Source of the DNA: Alphaproteobacteria bacterium
GTDB lineage: Bacteria; Pseudomonadota; Alphaproteobacteria; Rickettsiales; UBA3002
Assembly: GCA_021732545.1 (NCBI GenBank)
Contig: JAKFUW010000184.1
Span: 1-16,924 of the forward strand
Length of the DNA: 16,924 bases
Direction: 5' to 3'
In this document: in pieces, positions 6,671 through 14,469 of the stretch
Position numbering within the stretch: position 1 is the first letter of the stretch
How the letters are laid out: every line of letters begins with the position of its first letter
Notes under the pieces: model-generated
What the model saw: the letters and a program-made list of their open reading frames with translations, nothing else
What the model was told of the DNA's origin: nothing
The model's database searches: none
Made by a program: the position numbers and the translations under genes

Positions 6671-7573
6671 ATGCTGCGTTTCGTGAGGATTTCTCTGATG
6701 GCAACCGCTCTTTCAGCATTTGCATCGTCTGGTGCAATGGCCGCCGAAGTCGGCATGGCCAAACCGTGGCAAATCTATTTTCAAGATGCCGCAAGCCCCG
6801 TGTTTGAACACATGCAGTGGCTACATGACTATGTGACGATTATTATGTTTGCGATTTTGATGTTTGTCGTTGGCTTGCTGGCCTATGTGTGCATACGTTT
6901 CAGCAGAAAAAACAATCCGGTCGCGAGCAAAAACTCCCACAATACCCTCATCGAAATCATCTGGACGGCGGTGCCGGTGATAATTCTGGTCGCGATTGCG
7001 ATTCCTTCATTCCGCGCCCATTATAATTGTGTGCATTCCATTGGTTGTAACGAAGACGGTGTGCCATCCAAGCCCGATCTAACCCTTAAAGTCGTCGGTA
7101 ATCAATGGTATTGGAATTATGAATATCCCGATGATGAAATTCAGTATGACAGCTACATGAAAAAAGAGACCGATCTGCTCAAAAATGAACCGCGCTTGCT
7201 CGCAGTTGATAACCCTGTGGTGGTGCCCGTCAATGCCAATGTGCGCGTGTTGGTGACCGGTGCTGATGTATTACATAGCTGGGCGATGCCTGCTTTTGGC
7301 GTCAAGCAAGATACCGTCCCTGGCCGCCTGAACGAAACCTGGTTTCGCGCAGAAAAAGAAGGCACCTATTATGGCCAATGTTCCGAGCTATGCGGCCGTT
7401 TGCATGGCTTCATGCCGATTCAAGTGGAGGTGGTGTCAGAGAAATTCTATAAAAAATGGATTAAAACCGCTAAAAATGATATCGACGCAGCGAGCGTGAT
7501 GGTGTCAGAACTTCGTGGCCGCATCGAGCCGAAGGTGGCCGCCATTGAAGCCACCACCACAACCAAACAATAA
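6671..7573 (+). CDS. coxB: Cytochrome c oxidase subunit II
   Basis: Subunit II of an aa3-type oxidase takes electrons from cytochrome c through its binuclear CuA centre. This 300-residue protein starts with a signal peptide (about 1-24, ending SGAMAA). Two membrane helices follow (about 53-76 and 94-113), then a periplasmic cupredoxin domain. The aromatic electron-entry segment is NQWYWNYEYPD (144-154). The CuA ligands are all present: H202 in LHSWAMPAFG, then C237, E239, C241, H245 and M248 in CSELCGRLHGFM. A loop just after the second helix carries two extra cysteines (C120, C126) in NCVHSIGCNEDG, which I do not recall from common family members. A charged tail follows the domain. It is the first gene of the operon; coxA follows after 29 bp. 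Confidence 0.97.
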   Translation: MLRFVRISLMATALSAFASSGAMAAEVGMAKPWQIYFQDAASPVFEHMQWLHDYVTIIMFAILMFVVGLLAYVCIRFSRKNNPVASKNSHNTLIEIIWTAVPVIILVAIAIPSFRAHYNCVHSIGCNEDGVPSKPDLTLKVVGNQWYWNYEYPDDEIQYDSYMKKETDLLKNEPRLLAVDNPVVVPVNANVRVLVTGADVLHSWAMPAFGVKQDTVPGRLNETWFRAEKEGTYYGQCSELCGRLHGFMPIQVEVVSEKFYKKWIKTAKNDIDAASVMVSELRGRIEPKVAAIEATTTTKQ

Positions 7574-7602
7574 TTCAAGAATCATTCAGGAGAAACCCGA
7601 TC

Positions 7603-9207
7603 ATGGCACACGCCGATACCGCCCACCACGATGATCATAAAATGAGCTTTTTTACGCGCTGGTTTTGTTCCACCAACCACAAAGACATCGGCACGCTCTA
7701 TATTATTTATGCCGTGATTGCTGGCCTGCTTGGTGCTGCTTTCTCCATCGCACTGCGGCTCGAATTGCAAGAACCAGGCGATCAATATTTCAACGGCAAT
7801 TATCAACTTTATAATGTGTTCTTAACTGCGCATGCGTTCTTGATGGTGTTTTTTCTCATCATGCCCGCACTGATTGGCGGCTTTGGCAACTGGTTCGTGC
7901 CGCTGATGATCGGCGCGCCCGATATGGCCTTTCCGCGTATGAACAATATCAGCTTCTGGCTGCTGGTTCCCGCTATTTTGCTGCTGCTGGGTTCGGCTTT
8001 TGTTGGCTCGGGCGAGGCGCGTGGGGTCGGCACGGGGTGGACGGTCTATCCGCCATTATCGGTCATCGACGGTAACCATCAGGGCATGGCGGTTGATATG
8101 GCGATTTTCTCGCTGCATTTGGCCGGTATTTCTTCCATTTTAGGCGCGATCAATTTCATTGTCACCATCTTCAACATGCGCGCGCCAGGCATGACACTAT
8201 CAAAAATGCCGCTCTTTGCGTGGTCGATCCTGATCACCGCCTTCTTGCTGTTGCTGGCACTGCCAGTGCTGGGCGGCGCGATCACCATGCTGCTGACCGA
8301 CCGTAATCTTGGCACCAACTTCTTTAACCCTGCTGGCGGCGGTGATCCCGTGCTGTTCCAGCATTTGTTTTGGTTTTTTGGTCACCCTGAAGTGTATGTT
8401 CTGATTTTGCCAGCCTTCGGTATCATCAGCGAAGTGGTCTCCACCTTTTCCAAAAAGCCCGTATTCGGCTATCTGGGCATGGTCGGCGCCATGTGCTGCA
8501 TCGGCGTGCTGGGCTTTGTGGTCTGGGCGCACCATATGTTCACCGTGGGCATGAGCGCCAACACCCAAGCCTATTACATGTTTGCCACCATGGTGATTGC
8601 GGTGCCCACCGGCATCAAAATCTTCAGCTGGATTGCGACCATGTGGGGCGGCTCCATCGAATTTAAAACCCCCATGTTATTTGCGGTTGGCTTCATCTTC
8701 CTGTTCACCTTTGGCGGTGTCACGGGCGTTATTCTTGCCAACTCTGCCATCGATATTCCCATGCATGACACCTATTATGTGGTGGCGCATTTTCATTACG
8801 CCATGAGCCTTGGCGCGTTGTTTGGCGTGTTCTGCGGATTCTATTATTGGATCGGCAAAATGAGCGGCTATCAATATAGCGAATGGATGGGCAAGGTGCA
8901 TTTTTGGATGTTCTTTATCGGCACCAACCTCACCTTTTTCCCGCAGCACTTTTTGGGACTGGCGGGCATGCCGCGCCGTATCCCCGATTACCCTGATGTC
9001 TATGCGGGCTGGAACTATTGGTCGTCGATCGGCTCATACATCGCAGCCGCGGGAGCCATCTGGTTTTTGGTGGTGGTCATCGAGATGTTTGTTGCTAAAC
9101 GTAAAGCCGGTGATAATCCATGGGGCGAAGGTGCCAAAACGATTGAGTGGACGCTGACCTCACCGCCTGCGTTCCATTCGTTTGAAAAACAACCGGTGAT
9201 TAATTAG
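7603..9207 (+). CDS. coxA: Cytochrome c oxidase subunit I
   Basis: This is the catalytic subunit, which reduces oxygen to water and pumps protons. The 534-residue protein has twelve predicted membrane helices, the normal number. Low-spin heme a ligands are H77 (LTAHAFL) and H398. H396, in VVAHFHYA, is the high-spin heme a3 ligand. CuB ligands are H261, H310 and H311 (WFFGHPEVY and VWAHHMF), with Y265 placed for the His-Tyr crosslink. D-channel residue D107 (GAPDMAFPRMNN), E263 and K-channel K339 (PTGIKIFSW) are present, so the enzyme is an A-type proton pump. The start has a clear AGGAG about ten bases upstream. The stop TAG (9205-9207) forms the beginning of a 7-bp repeat array that leads into ctaB. 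Confidence 0.99.
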   Translation: MAHADTAHHDDHKMSFFTRWFCSTNHKDIGTLYIIYAVIAGLLGAAFSIALRLELQEPGDQYFNGNYQLYNVFLTAHAFLMVFFLIMPALIGGFGNWFVPLMIGAPDMAFPRMNNISFWLLVPAILLLLGSAFVGSGEARGVGTGWTVYPPLSVIDGNHQGMAVDMAIFSLHLAGISSILGAINFIVTIFNMRAPGMTLSKMPLFAWSILITAFLLLLALPVLGGAITMLLTDRNLGTNFFNPAGGGDPVLFQHLFWFFGHPEVYVLILPAFGIISEVVSTFSKKPVFGYLGMVGAMCCIGVLGFVVWAHHMFTVGMSANTQAYYMFATMVIAVPTGIKIFSWIATMWGGSIEFKTPMLFAVGFIFLFTFGGVTGVILANSAIDIPMHDTYYVVAHFHYAMSLGALFGVFCGFYYWIGKMSGYQYSEWMGKVHFWMFFIGTNLTFFPQHFLGLAGMPRRIPDYPDVYAGWNYWSSIGSYIAAAGAIWFLVVVIEMFVAKRKAGDNPWGEGAKTIEWTLTSPPAFHSFEKQPVIN

Positions 9208-9275
9208 TCGCCAGTTGCCAGTTGCCAGTCGTCAGTAAAGACATTGGGCACTGGAGACTGGAGACCGGAGACTCC
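9206..9275 (+). repeat. Inverted 7-bp arrays in the ctaB leader carrying the Shine-Dalgarno
   Basis: The left arm consists of 7-bp units starting on the AG of the coxA TAG stop: AGTCGCC (9206), AGTTGCC (9213), AGTTGCC (9220), AGTCGTC (9227). The right arm has GGGCACT (9246), GGAGACT (9253), GGAGACC (9260) and GGAGACT (9267). Read as its reverse complement, the right arm gives AGTCTCC-type units, so the arms are imperfectly complementary (about 19 of 28 matches) and can fold into a stem. The last GGAG (9267-9270) is five bases from the ctaB ATG and is almost certainly its ribosome-binding site. The repeat is seen directly; a role in ctaB translation is inferred. Confidence 0.7.
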
Positions 9276-10175
9276 ATGACAACCACGACCATCGCTGCGG
9301 CTACATCTTCTGAGCTTCTCAGCCTGCTGAAACCCCGCGTGATGACGCTGGTGGTGTTTAGCGGTGCGGTCGGCATGTTGCTGGCTCCGGGAGATTTGCA
9401 TCCGTTTTTTCAACTGCTCGCCGTAGCCTCCATTGCGCTGGGTTCGGGCGCAGGCGGCATGATCAATATGTGGTTTGACCGCGACATCGATGCCATCATG
9501 CGCCGCACCCAAAACCGCCCACTACCACGCGGCACGGTCAACCCCGATGATGTGTTGATTGTGGGCATCATGCTCGCCGTGCTGTCGGTGGCGATGATGG
9601 GGCTGGCTGCCAACTGGCTGGCCGCTGGCATTCTGACCTTCGCCATTTTCTTTTATGCGGTGATTTACACCATGTGGCTCAAACGCTCAACCCCACAAAA
9701 TATCGTGATCGGTGGTGCGGCCGGTGCTTTCCCTCCCGTCATTGGGTGGGCGGCGATGGCAGGATCGCTCACCATTGAGCCAATCATTTTATTCCTGATT
9801 ATATTCTTGTGGACGCCGCCACATTTTTGGGCACTGGCGCTTTATCGCAACGATGATTACCGACTGGCAGGCATCCCGATGATGCCCGTCATTCGTGGAA
9901 TGCAACACACGATGAAACAGATGGTGGCCTATAGTGTGGCGCTGCTGGCGGTGACGTTATCGCCTTGGGCGATGGGCTGGCTGGGCACAGTTTATGGCGC
10001 GGGCACATTGCTTTTAAGCGGCTATTTTTTATATCTGGCGGTGCGCCTGTGCGTGCTGGGTTTTGATATCGCGCGCTCCAAACAATTATTTGGTTATTCC
10101 ATTCTCTATTTATTTTTACTGTTTAGCTTGATGCTAATGGATCGCGCTTTTGCTGGATTCAATCTCTCAGTTTAA
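9276..10175 (+). CDS. ctaB: Protoheme IX farnesyltransferase (heme O synthase)
   Basis: CtaB transfers a farnesyl group to protoheme, making heme O, the precursor of the heme A needed by CoxA. It belongs to the UbiA prenyltransferase family. From the ATG at 9276 it has 299 residues and about nine hydrophobic helices. The first Asp-rich motif is NMWFDRDID (N64, D68, D72) followed by RRTQNRPLPRG. YTMWLKRSTPQN lies at 131-142, and the second polar motif RNDDYRLAGIPMM at 191-203. The frame is open back to 9222, but I chose 9276 because it has GGAG five bases upstream and family homology begins just after it. The upstream extension would encode only repeat sequence. No ctaA (heme A synthase) is visible, so it must be elsewhere. 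Confidence 0.96.
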   Translation: MTTTTIAAATSSELLSLLKPRVMTLVVFSGAVGMLLAPGDLHPFFQLLAVASIALGSGAGGMINMWFDRDIDAIMRRTQNRPLPRGTVNPDDVLIVGIMLAVLSVAMMGLAANWLAAGILTFAIFFYAVIYTMWLKRSTPQNIVIGGAAGAFPPVIGWAAMAGSLTIEPIILFLIIFLWTPPHFWALALYRNDDYRLAGIPMMPVIRGMQHTMKQMVAYSVALLAVTLSPWAMGWLGTVYGAGTLLLSGYFLYLAVRLCVLGFDIARSKQLFGYSILYLFLLFSLMLMDRAFAGFNLSV

Positions 10176-10185
10176 GCTGGAATTC

Positions 10186-10204
10186 CTTAGCGTTTGTTGC
10201 TAAG
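10186..10204 (+). promoter_or_regulatory. Small intercistronic hairpin after ctaB
   Basis: A perfect 6-bp stem, CTTAGC (10186-10191) with GCTAAG (10199-10204), has a 7-base loop. It lies 10 bp after the ctaB stop and 27 bp before the next ATG. No T-tract follows, so mRNA processing or stability is more likely than termination. Confidence 0.35.
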
Positions 10205-10231
10205 ACTGCGTGATCTTAGAAGGAGACTTTT

Positions 10232-10417
10232 ATGAGCAAGCTCGTCTCATCGCCTGCGCTTGAACAAGCCGCTGAACCTACATTAAAGTTAATGCATGCC
10301 GTGGGGCAAAACACCATTTACCTCATGGGCGCGAGCTTTATTTTAGGATGCCTCTTTACCATTTTAATGTTATTGGTGCTCGATTTTATGCGCCGCAATC
10401 ATGAGCACAAGGACTGA
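10232..10417 (+). CDS. Small single-span membrane protein in cox operon, unknown
   Basis: I do not recognise this 61-residue protein. It has a polar N-terminal part (about 1-26), one strongly hydrophobic helix (about 28-52, NTIYLMGASFILGCLF onward), and a basic tail DFMRRNHEHKD that suggests a cytoplasmic C-terminus. It is probably real: GGAG stands upstream of the ATG within AAGGAGAC, it sits between ctaB and the CoxF-like ORF on the operon strand, and the next start codon is only 1 bp after its stop. It could be a small accessory subunit or assembly factor of the oxidase. It does not resemble the aa3-type subunit IV of Paracoccus as I remember it. Confidence 0.7.
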   Translation: MSKLVSSPALEQAAEPTLKLMHAVGQNTIYLMGASFILGCLFTILMLLVLDFMRRNHEHKD

Positions 10418-10418
10418 T

Positions 10419-10550
10419 ATGCCCCCCCATAAACGCCACGAAGAACAAAAAGGCAAAAATCGGATGGTGCTGTTTATTTTGCTAGGGTTCATCGCCATCA
10501 CCCTTGCACTGACATGGCTAAAAATGGGTCAGCTCCCACCCCTTCAATAA
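10419..10550 (+). CDS. CoxF-like small membrane protein (43 aa)
   Basis: This 43-residue frame runs from the ATG at 10419 to TAA at 10548-10550. The N-terminus is very basic and polar (PPHKRHEEQKGKNR). It is followed by one membrane helix (about 16-34, MVLFILLGFIAITLALTWL) and a short tail. This matches the build of the tiny CoxF-type proteins encoded just before ctaG in many Alphaproteobacteria, which have a basic head with an Arg-Asn next to the helix. The start is 1 bp after the preceding stop, and ctaG starts 2 bp after this stop, so translational coupling is likely. A run of seven C follows the ATG directly. The assignment rests on position and shape, as the sequence is too short for more. 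Confidence 0.65.
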   Translation: MPPHKRHEEQKGKNRMVLFILLGFIAITLALTWLKMGQLPPLQ

Positions 10551-10552
10551 TC

Positions 10553-11098
10553 ATGTCACAACCCGTTGATAATCGCTCGATTGCCTTCAGTTTGGCCGCG
10601 CTCGTGGCGGGGATGGTAATGCTTAGTTTTGCCGCTGTGCCGCTCTATCAGCTTTTCTGCCAAGTAACAGGTTTTGGTGGCACCACCCAGCGCGCCGAGG
10701 CGTTTTCGGGCCCTATTCTTGATCGGACTGTGACCATCACCTTCAACGCCGATGTCGATGCGAATATGCCCTGGAAATTCAAGCCGGTTCAAAAACATGT
10801 GACTGTGCGTATTGGCGAAATGATGCTGGCAAGCTACCGCGCTGAAAATGAATCCGATCAGGCGGTCACCGGCATGGCGACCTATAATGTAACACCCCAC
10901 GCGGCTGGAAAATATTTTCACAAAGTCTATTGTTTTTGCTTTGAGCAGCAAACCCTGCAGCCGCGCCAAGTGGTAAATATGCCGATTTCTTTTTATGTCG
11001 ATCCTAAAATCGTCGATGATCCCGAGCTAAAGGATGTCAAAGACATCACTTTATCCTATACCTTTTTCAATGAATTGAGTAAAAACGAATATCAGTAA
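10553..11098 (+). CDS. ctaG: Cytochrome c oxidase copper chaperone CtaG (Cox11 type)
   Basis: CtaG/Cox11 inserts copper into the CuB site of subunit I. It is anchored by one N-terminal helix with a periplasmic immunoglobulin-like domain. From the ATG at 10553 it has 181 residues. The helix (about 9-29) is followed by LYQLFCQVTGFGGTTQ (31-46), typical for the family. The copper-binding CxC is C127 and C129 in YCFCFEQQTL; the usual form is CFCFxEQ. The ISFYVDP segment (145-151) is also diagnostic. An in-frame ATG at 10514 overlaps the CoxF-like gene. I prefer 10553 because it comes 2 bp after the upstream stop and gives normal length. Neither start has a good Shine-Dalgarno, which fits coupling. 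Confidence 0.95.
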   Translation: MSQPVDNRSIAFSLAALVAGMVMLSFAAVPLYQLFCQVTGFGGTTQRAEAFSGPILDRTVTITFNADVDANMPWKFKPVQKHVTVRIGEMMLASYRAENESDQAVTGMATYNVTPHAAGKYFHKVYCFCFEQQTLQPRQVVNMPISFYVDPKIVDDPELKDVKDITLSYTFFNELSKNEYQ

Positions 11099-11128
11099 TT
11101 CCATCCTTATTTGCTTTCAGGAGCCGTT

Positions 11129-11941
11129 ATGAGCCAACAGCAACATGATTACCATCTGGTTAATCCAAGCCCGATCCCCTTTCTCACATCCTTTGCGTTG
11201 ATGACATTGGTGGTGGGTGCGGCACTGTCGCTGCATGAAGAGCCTGCTGGCCATTATGTGCTGGGTGCAGGCTTCATGATGGTGATTGCCTGCTGCTATT
11301 TCTGGTGGCGCGACGTCATCAAAGAAGGCCTGCAAGACAAAGCACACACGCGCGTGGTGCAGCTGGGTTTGCGGTTGGGCATGGCACTGTTTATCATCTC
11401 GGAAGTGATGTTTTTCTTCGCATTCTTCTGGGCATTTTTTAATTCTTCTGTCTATCCTAAACTCCCGCTCGAAGAAGTCTGGGGTATTGGCGTGGGCGTG
11501 TGGCCACCGACAGGCATCACCACCTTCGATCCATGGGATCTGCCTTTCATCAACACCCTCATTTTGCTGCTGTCTGGCACCACCGTCACCTGGGCACACC
11601 ATGCCTTACTGGAGCGCAAAAATGATGATGTGATTACCGCCTTATGGTTCACCGTGTTGCTGGGGCTAAGTTTTAGTGCGCTGCAAATGTATGAATATTC
11701 GCATGCGGCGTTTGGCCTGACCGATGGCGTCTATGCCACCACCTTTTATTTAGCTACCGGATTTCACGGATTGCACGTGATGATCGGCACCGCGTTTTTG
11801 GCAGTGAATCTGGTGCGCGCGCACCGCAAAACGCTCACGCCTGAGGGCCATTTAGGCTTTGAATTTGCCGCATGGTATTGGCACTTTGTCGATGTGGTAT
11901 GGTTGTTCTTGTTTGTCGCCATTTATTGGTGGGGATCATAA
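11129..11941 (+). CDS. coxC: Cytochrome c oxidase subunit III
   Basis: This is the third core subunit, a seven-helix membrane protein without metals that stabilises the oxidase and its proton uptake. The protein has 270 residues from the ATG at 11129. Family landmarks are SEVMFFFAFFWAFF (91-104, with conserved E92), VWPPTGITTFDPWDLPFINT, GFHGLHVMIG (211-220) and AAWYWHFVDVVWLFLFV near the C-terminus. AGGAG at 11119-11123 is five bases from this ATG, so I prefer it to an upstream in-frame TTG at 11111. The DUF983 gene follows after 11 bp. Confidence 0.98.
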   Translation: MSQQQHDYHLVNPSPIPFLTSFALMTLVVGAALSLHEEPAGHYVLGAGFMMVIACCYFWWRDVIKEGLQDKAHTRVVQLGLRLGMALFIISEVMFFFAFFWAFFNSSVYPKLPLEEVWGIGVGVWPPTGITTFDPWDLPFINTLILLLSGTTVTWAHHALLERKNDDVITALWFTVLLGLSFSALQMYEYSHAAFGLTDGVYATTFYLATGFHGLHVMIGTAFLAVNLVRAHRKTLTPEGHLGFEFAAWYWHFVDVVWLFLFVAIYWWGS

Positions 11942-11952
11942 ATACCACGATC

Positions 11953-12366
11953 ATGGCATCATCCGCTTATCCGATTATTTCGCCACTCAAAACAGCCTTC
12001 ACCCATCGCTGCCCGCAATGCGGAGTGGGCGCGCTCTATGTGCGTGTGTTGAAGATACGCCCCGCTTGCACCCATTGCGGCCTGTCATTCGCGGAACATG
12101 ATGTGGGCGATGGCCCAGCCTTTTTCACCATCTTAATATTGGGTTTTGCGGTTGTTGGGTTATCGATTTATCTGGAAGTGGTGATGCAATTATCATTGTT
12201 GAAGAATCTTTCATTTTCAATCGGAGCGTTATTATTATTGATGCCTATGTGCTTGCGCTTTTTTAAATCCTATTTAATTGCGATCAAATACAAGCTCCAT
12301 GGCTCGCAAGAAGATATGAGCGGTGGTGCTCACGCGCCGCGAATACCAAAAAAAGGAGAACTCTAA
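11953..12366 (+). CDS. DUF983 family zinc-ribbon membrane protein
   Basis: A 137-residue protein of unknown molecular function. Two CxxC pairs near the N-terminus (CPQCG, C20/C23, and CTHCG, C39/C42) look like a zinc ribbon. They are followed by the diagnostic GDGPAFF (52-58) and two hydrophobic helices (about 57-80 and 87-110), then a basic tail. Members are commonly found between coxC and SURF1 in Alphaproteobacteria, as here, which suggests a part in oxidase biogenesis; this is inference from context. I chose the ATG at 11953 because residues begin to match the family there; the frame is open further up but overlaps coxC. The SURF1 Shine-Dalgarno lies in its last codons. Confidence 0.88.
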   Translation: MASSAYPIISPLKTAFTHRCPQCGVGALYVRVLKIRPACTHCGLSFAEHDVGDGPAFFTILILGFAVVGLSIYLEVVMQLSLLKNLSFSIGALLLLMPMCLRFFKSYLIAIKYKLHGSQEDMSGGAHAPRIPKKGEL

Positions 12367-12367
12367 C

Positions 12368-13084
12368 ATGTTCAGTGGCTTTAACCGCCCAAAATTCATT
12401 CCGTTTGTGATGTCGTTTGGCGGCATCGTGCTGGTATTTGGGTTAGGGTTTTGGCAGGTTGAGCGTTTGGCATTGAAAGAAAATATTATCGAAACCATTG
12501 AACGCGCCAACATCACCGACCCTCTGACCCACGCCCCACAAACACTGGCCGATGCAGAGAAAAAACAATTCTACCGCGTAACCCTTAGCGGAAAATATAA
12601 ACCAAACACCGAATTTCATCTGGCGGCACGTTATTATCACAGCCAGCTGGGCTATTCGGTGTTTAATCCGTTTGTTACATCACATGGCGATACCATATTG
12701 GTCAATCGCGGATGGATTTTGGCCAAAGCGAAAAACACCGATGATTATGCGCGCGCGCCCAAAGGCAAGCAAATCATCACCGCCACCATCCGCACCTCCA
12801 ATGAACGCAACTATTTCACGCCACCCAATCAACCCGAAAAAAACATCTGGTTTGGGCGCGATGTGTTGGAGATGGGCAAAGATGCTAAGCTTGACGTGTT
12901 GCCCTATTCGCTCGACGTGATTGGCGAGCACATTAAAGGAGAATATCCCGTGCCATCGGATGGCAAGATTGAATTACGCAACGATCATTTAAGCTATGCG
13001 ATCACTTGGTTTCTTATTGGTGCAGGTATGATTGTGATCACCTTGCTCTATCACCGCAAACCCAAAGCAATCAAGGCGGTGTAA
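12368..13084 (+). CDS. SURF1 family cytochrome oxidase biogenesis protein
   Basis: SURF1 (Shy1 in yeast) helps insert heme A during assembly of subunit I. The 238-residue protein has the two-helix build: an N-terminal helix (about 11-30) ending in GFWQVERL, the SURF1-1 motif, a large periplasmic part with ILVNRGWI (110-117), and a C-terminal helix (about 212-231) preceded by HLSYAITWF, the SURF1-2 motif. AAGGAGA about ten bases upstream supports the ATG at 12368, one base after the DUF983 stop. The final A of its TAA stop is the first base of the thrC ATG, so the two genes overlap by 1 nt. Confidence 0.95.
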   Translation: MFSGFNRPKFIPFVMSFGGIVLVFGLGFWQVERLALKENIIETIERANITDPLTHAPQTLADAEKKQFYRVTLSGKYKPNTEFHLAARYYHSQLGYSVFNPFVTSHGDTILVNRGWILAKAKNTDDYARAPKGKQIITATIRTSNERNYFTPPNQPEKNIWFGRDVLEMGKDAKLDVLPYSLDVIGEHIKGEYPVPSDGKIELRNDHLSYAITWFLIGAGMIVITLLYHRKPKAIKAV

Positions 13085-14469
13085 TGCGTTATTTGTCCAC
13101 ACGAGGCCACGCGCCTGTGCTCGATTTTGAAGCCGTCGTGCTCGCAGGGCTCGCATCGGATGGTGGGCTGTATGTGCCTGAAAATTTTCCGCAAGTAACG
13201 CCTCAGCAATTAGCAAGCTGGCGTAGCCTTTCTTATACTGGGCTCGCACTCGAAGTCATGCATCCGTATGTCGGCAACGCACTCACGCGTGATGAATTAA
13301 AATCACTGATTGACGGTGCTTATGCATCTTTTCGTCACAGCGCCATTGCACCACTCAAACAATTAGGCGATGATCAATGGTTGCTGGAACTGTTCCACGG
13401 CCCAACGCTCGCCTTCAAAGATTTTGCGCTGCAGCTGCTTGGGCCGATGGTTGATTTTTTCCTCAAACGTGCCGATCAAAAAGTAGTGGTGGTGGGTGCC
13501 ACATCAGGCGATACCGGATCTGCCGCGTTGGCAGGGATGCGTGGTCGCGCGCGGATCCAAAGCTTTATTTTATTTCCGCATGGCCGCGTATCGGATGTGC
13601 AGCGCCGCCAGATGACCACGATGACCGATGTCAACATTCACAACATTGCGGTTGAAGGCACGTTCGATGATTGTCAGGATATTGTCAAATCCCTGTTTGC
13701 CGATGCAGCGTTTCGCAACGCGCACAATCTGGTTGCGGTCAACTCCATCAATTGGGCGCGGATTTTGGCACAAGTGGTTTATTATTTTTATGCGGCGTTG
13801 CGCTTGGGCGCTCCTTCGCAAGCCGTTAGTTTTTGCGTGCCGACGGGTAATTTTGGTGATATTTATGCAGGCTATGTGGCAAAGCAAATGGGCCTGCCGA
13901 TTGATCGGCTCATCATCGCCAGCAACCGCAACAACATCCTCACCCGTGGCCTGAATACGGGCACCTATAAAATGCAAGGCGTGCAGCCTTCTTTAAGCCC
14001 CAGTATGGACATCCAGATTTCGAGCAACTTTGAGCGATTGCTGTTTGATTTATATGGCCGCGATGCACCCGCGCTGGAAGGTGCCATGATTGATCTTCGC
14101 ACATCAGGTTCGCAAACTTTATCAGCCGCCGCGTGGGCTGGTTTGAAACAAGACTTTGATGCGCACTGCGTGGAAGACGACGAAACATTGCAAACCATCC
14201 GCCGTATCTATGACCAAACCGGCGAATTGCTCGACCCACACACGGCGGTGGGCATCGCATCAGCGCAAGCGTGTAACACGCGCACACCCTTGGTGACGCT
14301 GGCCACGGCGCACCCCGCAAAGTTTCCTGACGCCGTCAAGCAAGCAAGCTCCATTCACCCCGCGCTGCCACCGCACCTTGCTAATTTGTTCGATCTGCCT
14401 GAGCGTTTTGATATCTTGCCAAACGCACGCGATGCCGTTGCCTCTTACATCGAAAGTCAAAAAATATGA
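13084..14469 (+). CDS. thrC: Threonine synthase
   Basis: This PLP enzyme converts O-phosphohomoserine to threonine, the last step of threonine synthesis. The 461-residue protein begins with the typical RYLSTRGHAP and LASDGGLYVPE segments. The PLP lysine is K112 in GPTLAFKDFALQLLGP. The cofactor-phosphate loop is ATSGDTGSAALAG (139-151), and the conserved VPTGNFGDIYAGY is at 252-264. It starts within the SURF1 stop (1-nt overlap) and its TGA stop overlaps the next ATG (ATGA), so SURF1, thrC and the peptidase are probably translated from one mRNA. Pairing of thrC with an M16 peptidase after the cox genes is common in Alphaproteobacteria. Confidence 0.98.
   Translation: MRYLSTRGHAPVLDFEAVVLAGLASDGGLYVPENFPQVTPQQLASWRSLSYTGLALEVMHPYVGNALTRDELKSLIDGAYASFRHSAIAPLKQLGDDQWLLELFHGPTLAFKDFALQLLGPMVDFFLKRADQKVVVVGATSGDTGSAALAGMRGRARIQSFILFPHGRVSDVQRRQMTTMTDVNIHNIAVEGTFDDCQDIVKSLFADAAFRNAHNLVAVNSINWARILAQVVYYFYAALRLGAPSQAVSFCVPTGNFGDIYAGYVAKQMGLPIDRLIIASNRNNILTRGLNTGTYKMQGVQPSLSPSMDIQISSNFERLLFDLYGRDAPALEGAMIDLRTSGSQTLSAAAWAGLKQDFDAHCVEDDETLQTIRRIYDQTGELLDPHTAVGIASAQACNTRTPLVTLATAHPAKFPDAVKQASSIHPALPPHLANLFDLPERFDILPNARDAVASYIESQKI

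Noticed and set aside
6505..6762. Upstream extension of the tldD frame by 86 residues
   Set aside because: It would cross the divergent promoter region and overlap the coxB signal peptide, has no TldD-like sequence, and exceeds the usual family length.
8200..8568. His-rich minus-strand ORF opposite coxA
   Set aside because: The composition comes from antisense reading of membrane-helix codons; coxA is certain.
11111..11128. Upstream TTG start for coxC
   Set aside because: The AGGAG at 11119-11123 lies after it and is correctly spaced for the ATG at 11129.
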